This document shows, one piece after another, positions 62,181-64,000 of a stretch of 64,000 bases of DNA. Positions within the stretch are counted from its first letter, which is position 1; every line of letters starts with the position of its first letter. Under the pieces are notes generated by a model. It searched no databases. It was not told the DNA's origin and worked only from the letters and a program-made list of their open reading frames with translations. The DNA comes from Pseudo-nitzschia pungens (taxonomy: Eukaryota; Bacillariophyta; Bacillariophyceae; Bacillariales; Bacillariaceae): the NCBI GenBank assembly GCA_037355855.1, contig CM074769.1, positions 806,001 through 870,000 of the forward strand, written 5' to 3'. Position numbers and translations under genes: made by a program.

Positions 62181-63898
62181 CTAGGCCGTCACCCCGAATG
62201 GTTCCTTGATGTTGATGTATCCCTTCTTGCCGTGCCGGTGGCAGTGGCCATAAAAGTGTTCCTGCTGGAACGTGCCCTCTCCCAGTTCGGGTCGGCCCCA
62301 GCTCTGCTCGAGGTCCGATCGTATCCGGTGCCACTCGTGGTGGAGTTTCCGGCAGAGTCGCTGCTGGATGACGTCGCTGTCCTGAGGCAGGCACAACCAC
62401 GGCTTTTGACAGAGCGTAAAGTGCGCCGTGATCACCTCCTCAATGGGCCGGGATCTGCAGTCCTCGCAGTCGTCGGCTCCCGTCATGCAAAGTCCACTGA
62501 CCACGTCATTGACGGTCGGCTTGTTGCGTGGATTGATCGCCATCTGATTGTATACACAGTGATTCGCTTCGACGTGCTGTCCCGGGTGGAGTATGTCGTA
62601 GTAGTACGGAATGATTCCCTGGAAGGTCATGGATCCGTAAAAGACGCCTGTTTTGCCTCCCCATCCACCGCCGTCGGTGAAGTGTCCCTCCCGGATGATT
62701 TCTACGAACTCTTCGTAGACGTCCATGCTCGGCCTCAAGCACCAGGAATCCACCCTGAGCGGGCTTGATTTTCTTTCGTGGGCCGCACATGTTGACTACA
62801 ACCACGAATTCCAACCAGCATCAAAACAAAACAACATCGAAACGAAAGAGAAGAGAGCTGGTGTTAGCAACTCGTGACGACAGTACATTCTCACTGGTTC
62901 GGTTGCCGACCACGCCTCTGGATCCCCCCCAAAAAACACTTCCGACAAAGCTTCCGTTCAGTAGATGCTTACAATCGCGGGTGAAAAATGCATTGATCGT
63001 TTCCGGGATCTCCGCCTCGGGCCACTGGACCTCGATGCCCGACGCATCAAAGTCCCGTGCCTTGTTTCCGGCCATCATCCAGTCAAAGAGCGAGTCCATC
63101 GGCTGCAGCACCAGCGTGTCCAGATCCAGGTGCACCACGATCGGGTGGTCGGTAAGGGTGTAGGCCTCGAGCTTGACCAGCTCCTTTTCCCCGCAGCACC
63201 CGTTCTTCTCGATCTTGGACCGCAGGTACTCTCCCTGGATGTCCTTTACGGCCACGGGCGTCTCCCGCTCGACGAGATTGTAGCCCAGTGCCGTCAGCGT
63301 CTCGGCGCACGCACGTCCCTGGGGGTGGTAGATGGCGTACATTTTGTAGTCGTACCTGCCGCCCAGGGGTCCGTGGATCGATGCCAGGTGGATGCTGTGC
63401 TTGAGGACCGCCGCGCCCTCCGTGATGGGATCCGATCCGCACCCGGTGATGGTGACCGCAAAGCCGATCGTGGCAACATCGCTATCGCTATCACTGTCAT
63501 TGTTGTCGTTTTTTCCTTTTTCCGGACTCCAGCCCCATCGATGCAACGCGGGCCGCCGCCGCCTTGGCAATGTCGGCGTCGCTGGGGTGATCTTCTACCG
63601 CCACCGGAGCTCGCTCGTGGTCCTGCGGGTTGCCACCCAGTCGTTCCACCGCTACCCTATCGTGGTGATCCTCCTCTAAGGAATCATCCCGACGGCGAAC
63701 GCTGCTGCTGACGAATCCCGAGGCCGGTCCTTCTGGTTGGCCAGGACTCAAATTCGAGTGCGCATCCGAATTCGAATTCGAAATCGAGATCACACTCAAA
63801 AAGCTCAGCACGTAGACCACGACGATCAGGCCCATCAATCCGAAAAGCACGAAACGGAACGGCAGGGCACGGGAGGGCTGTTTCCGTCGGACCTGCAT
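62181..63898 (-). CDS. Golgi-type GT8-like glycosyltransferase with two one-base frame breaks
   Basis: Minus-strand exons are 63898-62973 and 62795-62181; the 177-nt intron (GTAAGC...TGTAG) joins AFFTRD to FNMCGPRKK. The N-terminus is a type II membrane anchor (FRFVLFGLMGLIVVVYVLSF) after a basic cap, then a disordered stem. The catalytic part has FAVTITGCGSDPITEGAAV, the DxD-like VHLDLDTLVLQPMD (DLD), a KARDFDASG stretch, QGGFLVL/RPSMDVYEEF and HPGQHVEANHCVYNQMA, typical of glycogenin/GT8-like GT-A enzymes. To keep the domain in frame one base must be skipped in the A6 run (plus-strand T6, about 63510-63515) and one at about 62736 between FLVL and RPSM. The corrected protein is 512 aa. It may be a working gene with sequence errors, or a pseudogene. 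Donor and acceptor sugars unknown. Confidence 0.8.
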
Positions 63899-64000
63899 GA
63901 TTGGTTTCAGTTACGAATGTTGCGCTTGTCCCGTGGAGATGGCAATCGTTGTTGCTTCCGGGAACTGGAGATTTGCTTAGCCGGATTGGTTGAGAAACAT
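63899..64000. other. 5' flank of glycosyltransferase gene
   Basis: The last 100 bp are upstream of the glycosyltransferase start; nothing further is seen before the window ends. Confidence 0.5.

Overview
The window is nuclear DNA from a eukaryotic microalga, most likely a pennate diatom. The evidence is many short spliceosomal introns (about 50-380 nt, GT-AG with one GC-AG), a signal peptide followed by a phenylalanine-containing plastid cleavage motif (ESFAPR) on a pyruvate kinase, a DNA topoisomerase VI B subunit, a class C GPCR, and two protein types I associate with diatoms (a two-module Cys/His protein and a PPC-like ectodomain protein). No database search was possible; the assignment rests on family recognition.

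Layout, left to right: the 3' part of an RRP36 ribosome-biogenesis gene (1-681, +); a two-module Cys/His protein (1267-3333, -); a NatC catalytic subunit NAA30 (5909-6813, +); a SulP/SLC26 anion transporter (7197-9825, -); a secreted, membrane-anchored methionine sulfoxide reductase A (12688-14267, +); a doubtful small membrane ORF (15054-15434, -); an IGHMBP2/SMUBP2-type helicase (16225-19765, +); a tryptophan-rich repeat protein (20672-21217, +); a plastid-type pyruvate kinase (21833-24166, -); a DUF924-TilS fusion (27388-30145, -); a greatly enlarged RAD1 of the 9-1-1 clamp (32045-34396, -); a class C GPCR (35543-37136, +); tRNA-Val(AAC) (37682-37755, -); a histidine phosphatase (38388-39557, -); a cysteine synthase-glutaredoxin fusion (40545-43118, +); TOP6B (44540-46944, +); a single-pass receptor-like protein with five PPC-like repeats (47190-50786, -); an FZL/bacterial-type dynamin GTPase (51441-53791, +); a USP30-like deubiquitinase (54685-57600, +); an ankyrin-type protein (57903-60227, -); and a Golgi GT8-like glycosyltransferase (62181-63898, -).

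I rebuilt exon structures by hand. In every intact multi-exon model the summed exon length is a multiple of three. Three genes (NAA30, the GPCR, the glycosyltransferase) can be read through their conserved domains only by skipping one base, at four sites in all, and each time in the +1 direction. That could reflect residual single-base insertions in the assembly, pseudogenization or, less likely, programmed frameshifting.

Several genes touch sulfur and redox chemistry (SulP transporter, MsrA, cysteine synthase-glutaredoxin), and others touch genome maintenance (IGHMBP2-like helicase, RAD1, TOP6B). They are unlinked single genes and I do not claim a cluster. The long intergenic stretches carry two dispersed short-repeat families: a perfect palindrome TACCGTACGGTA and (TAC/TAG)n tracts centred on ACTAGT.
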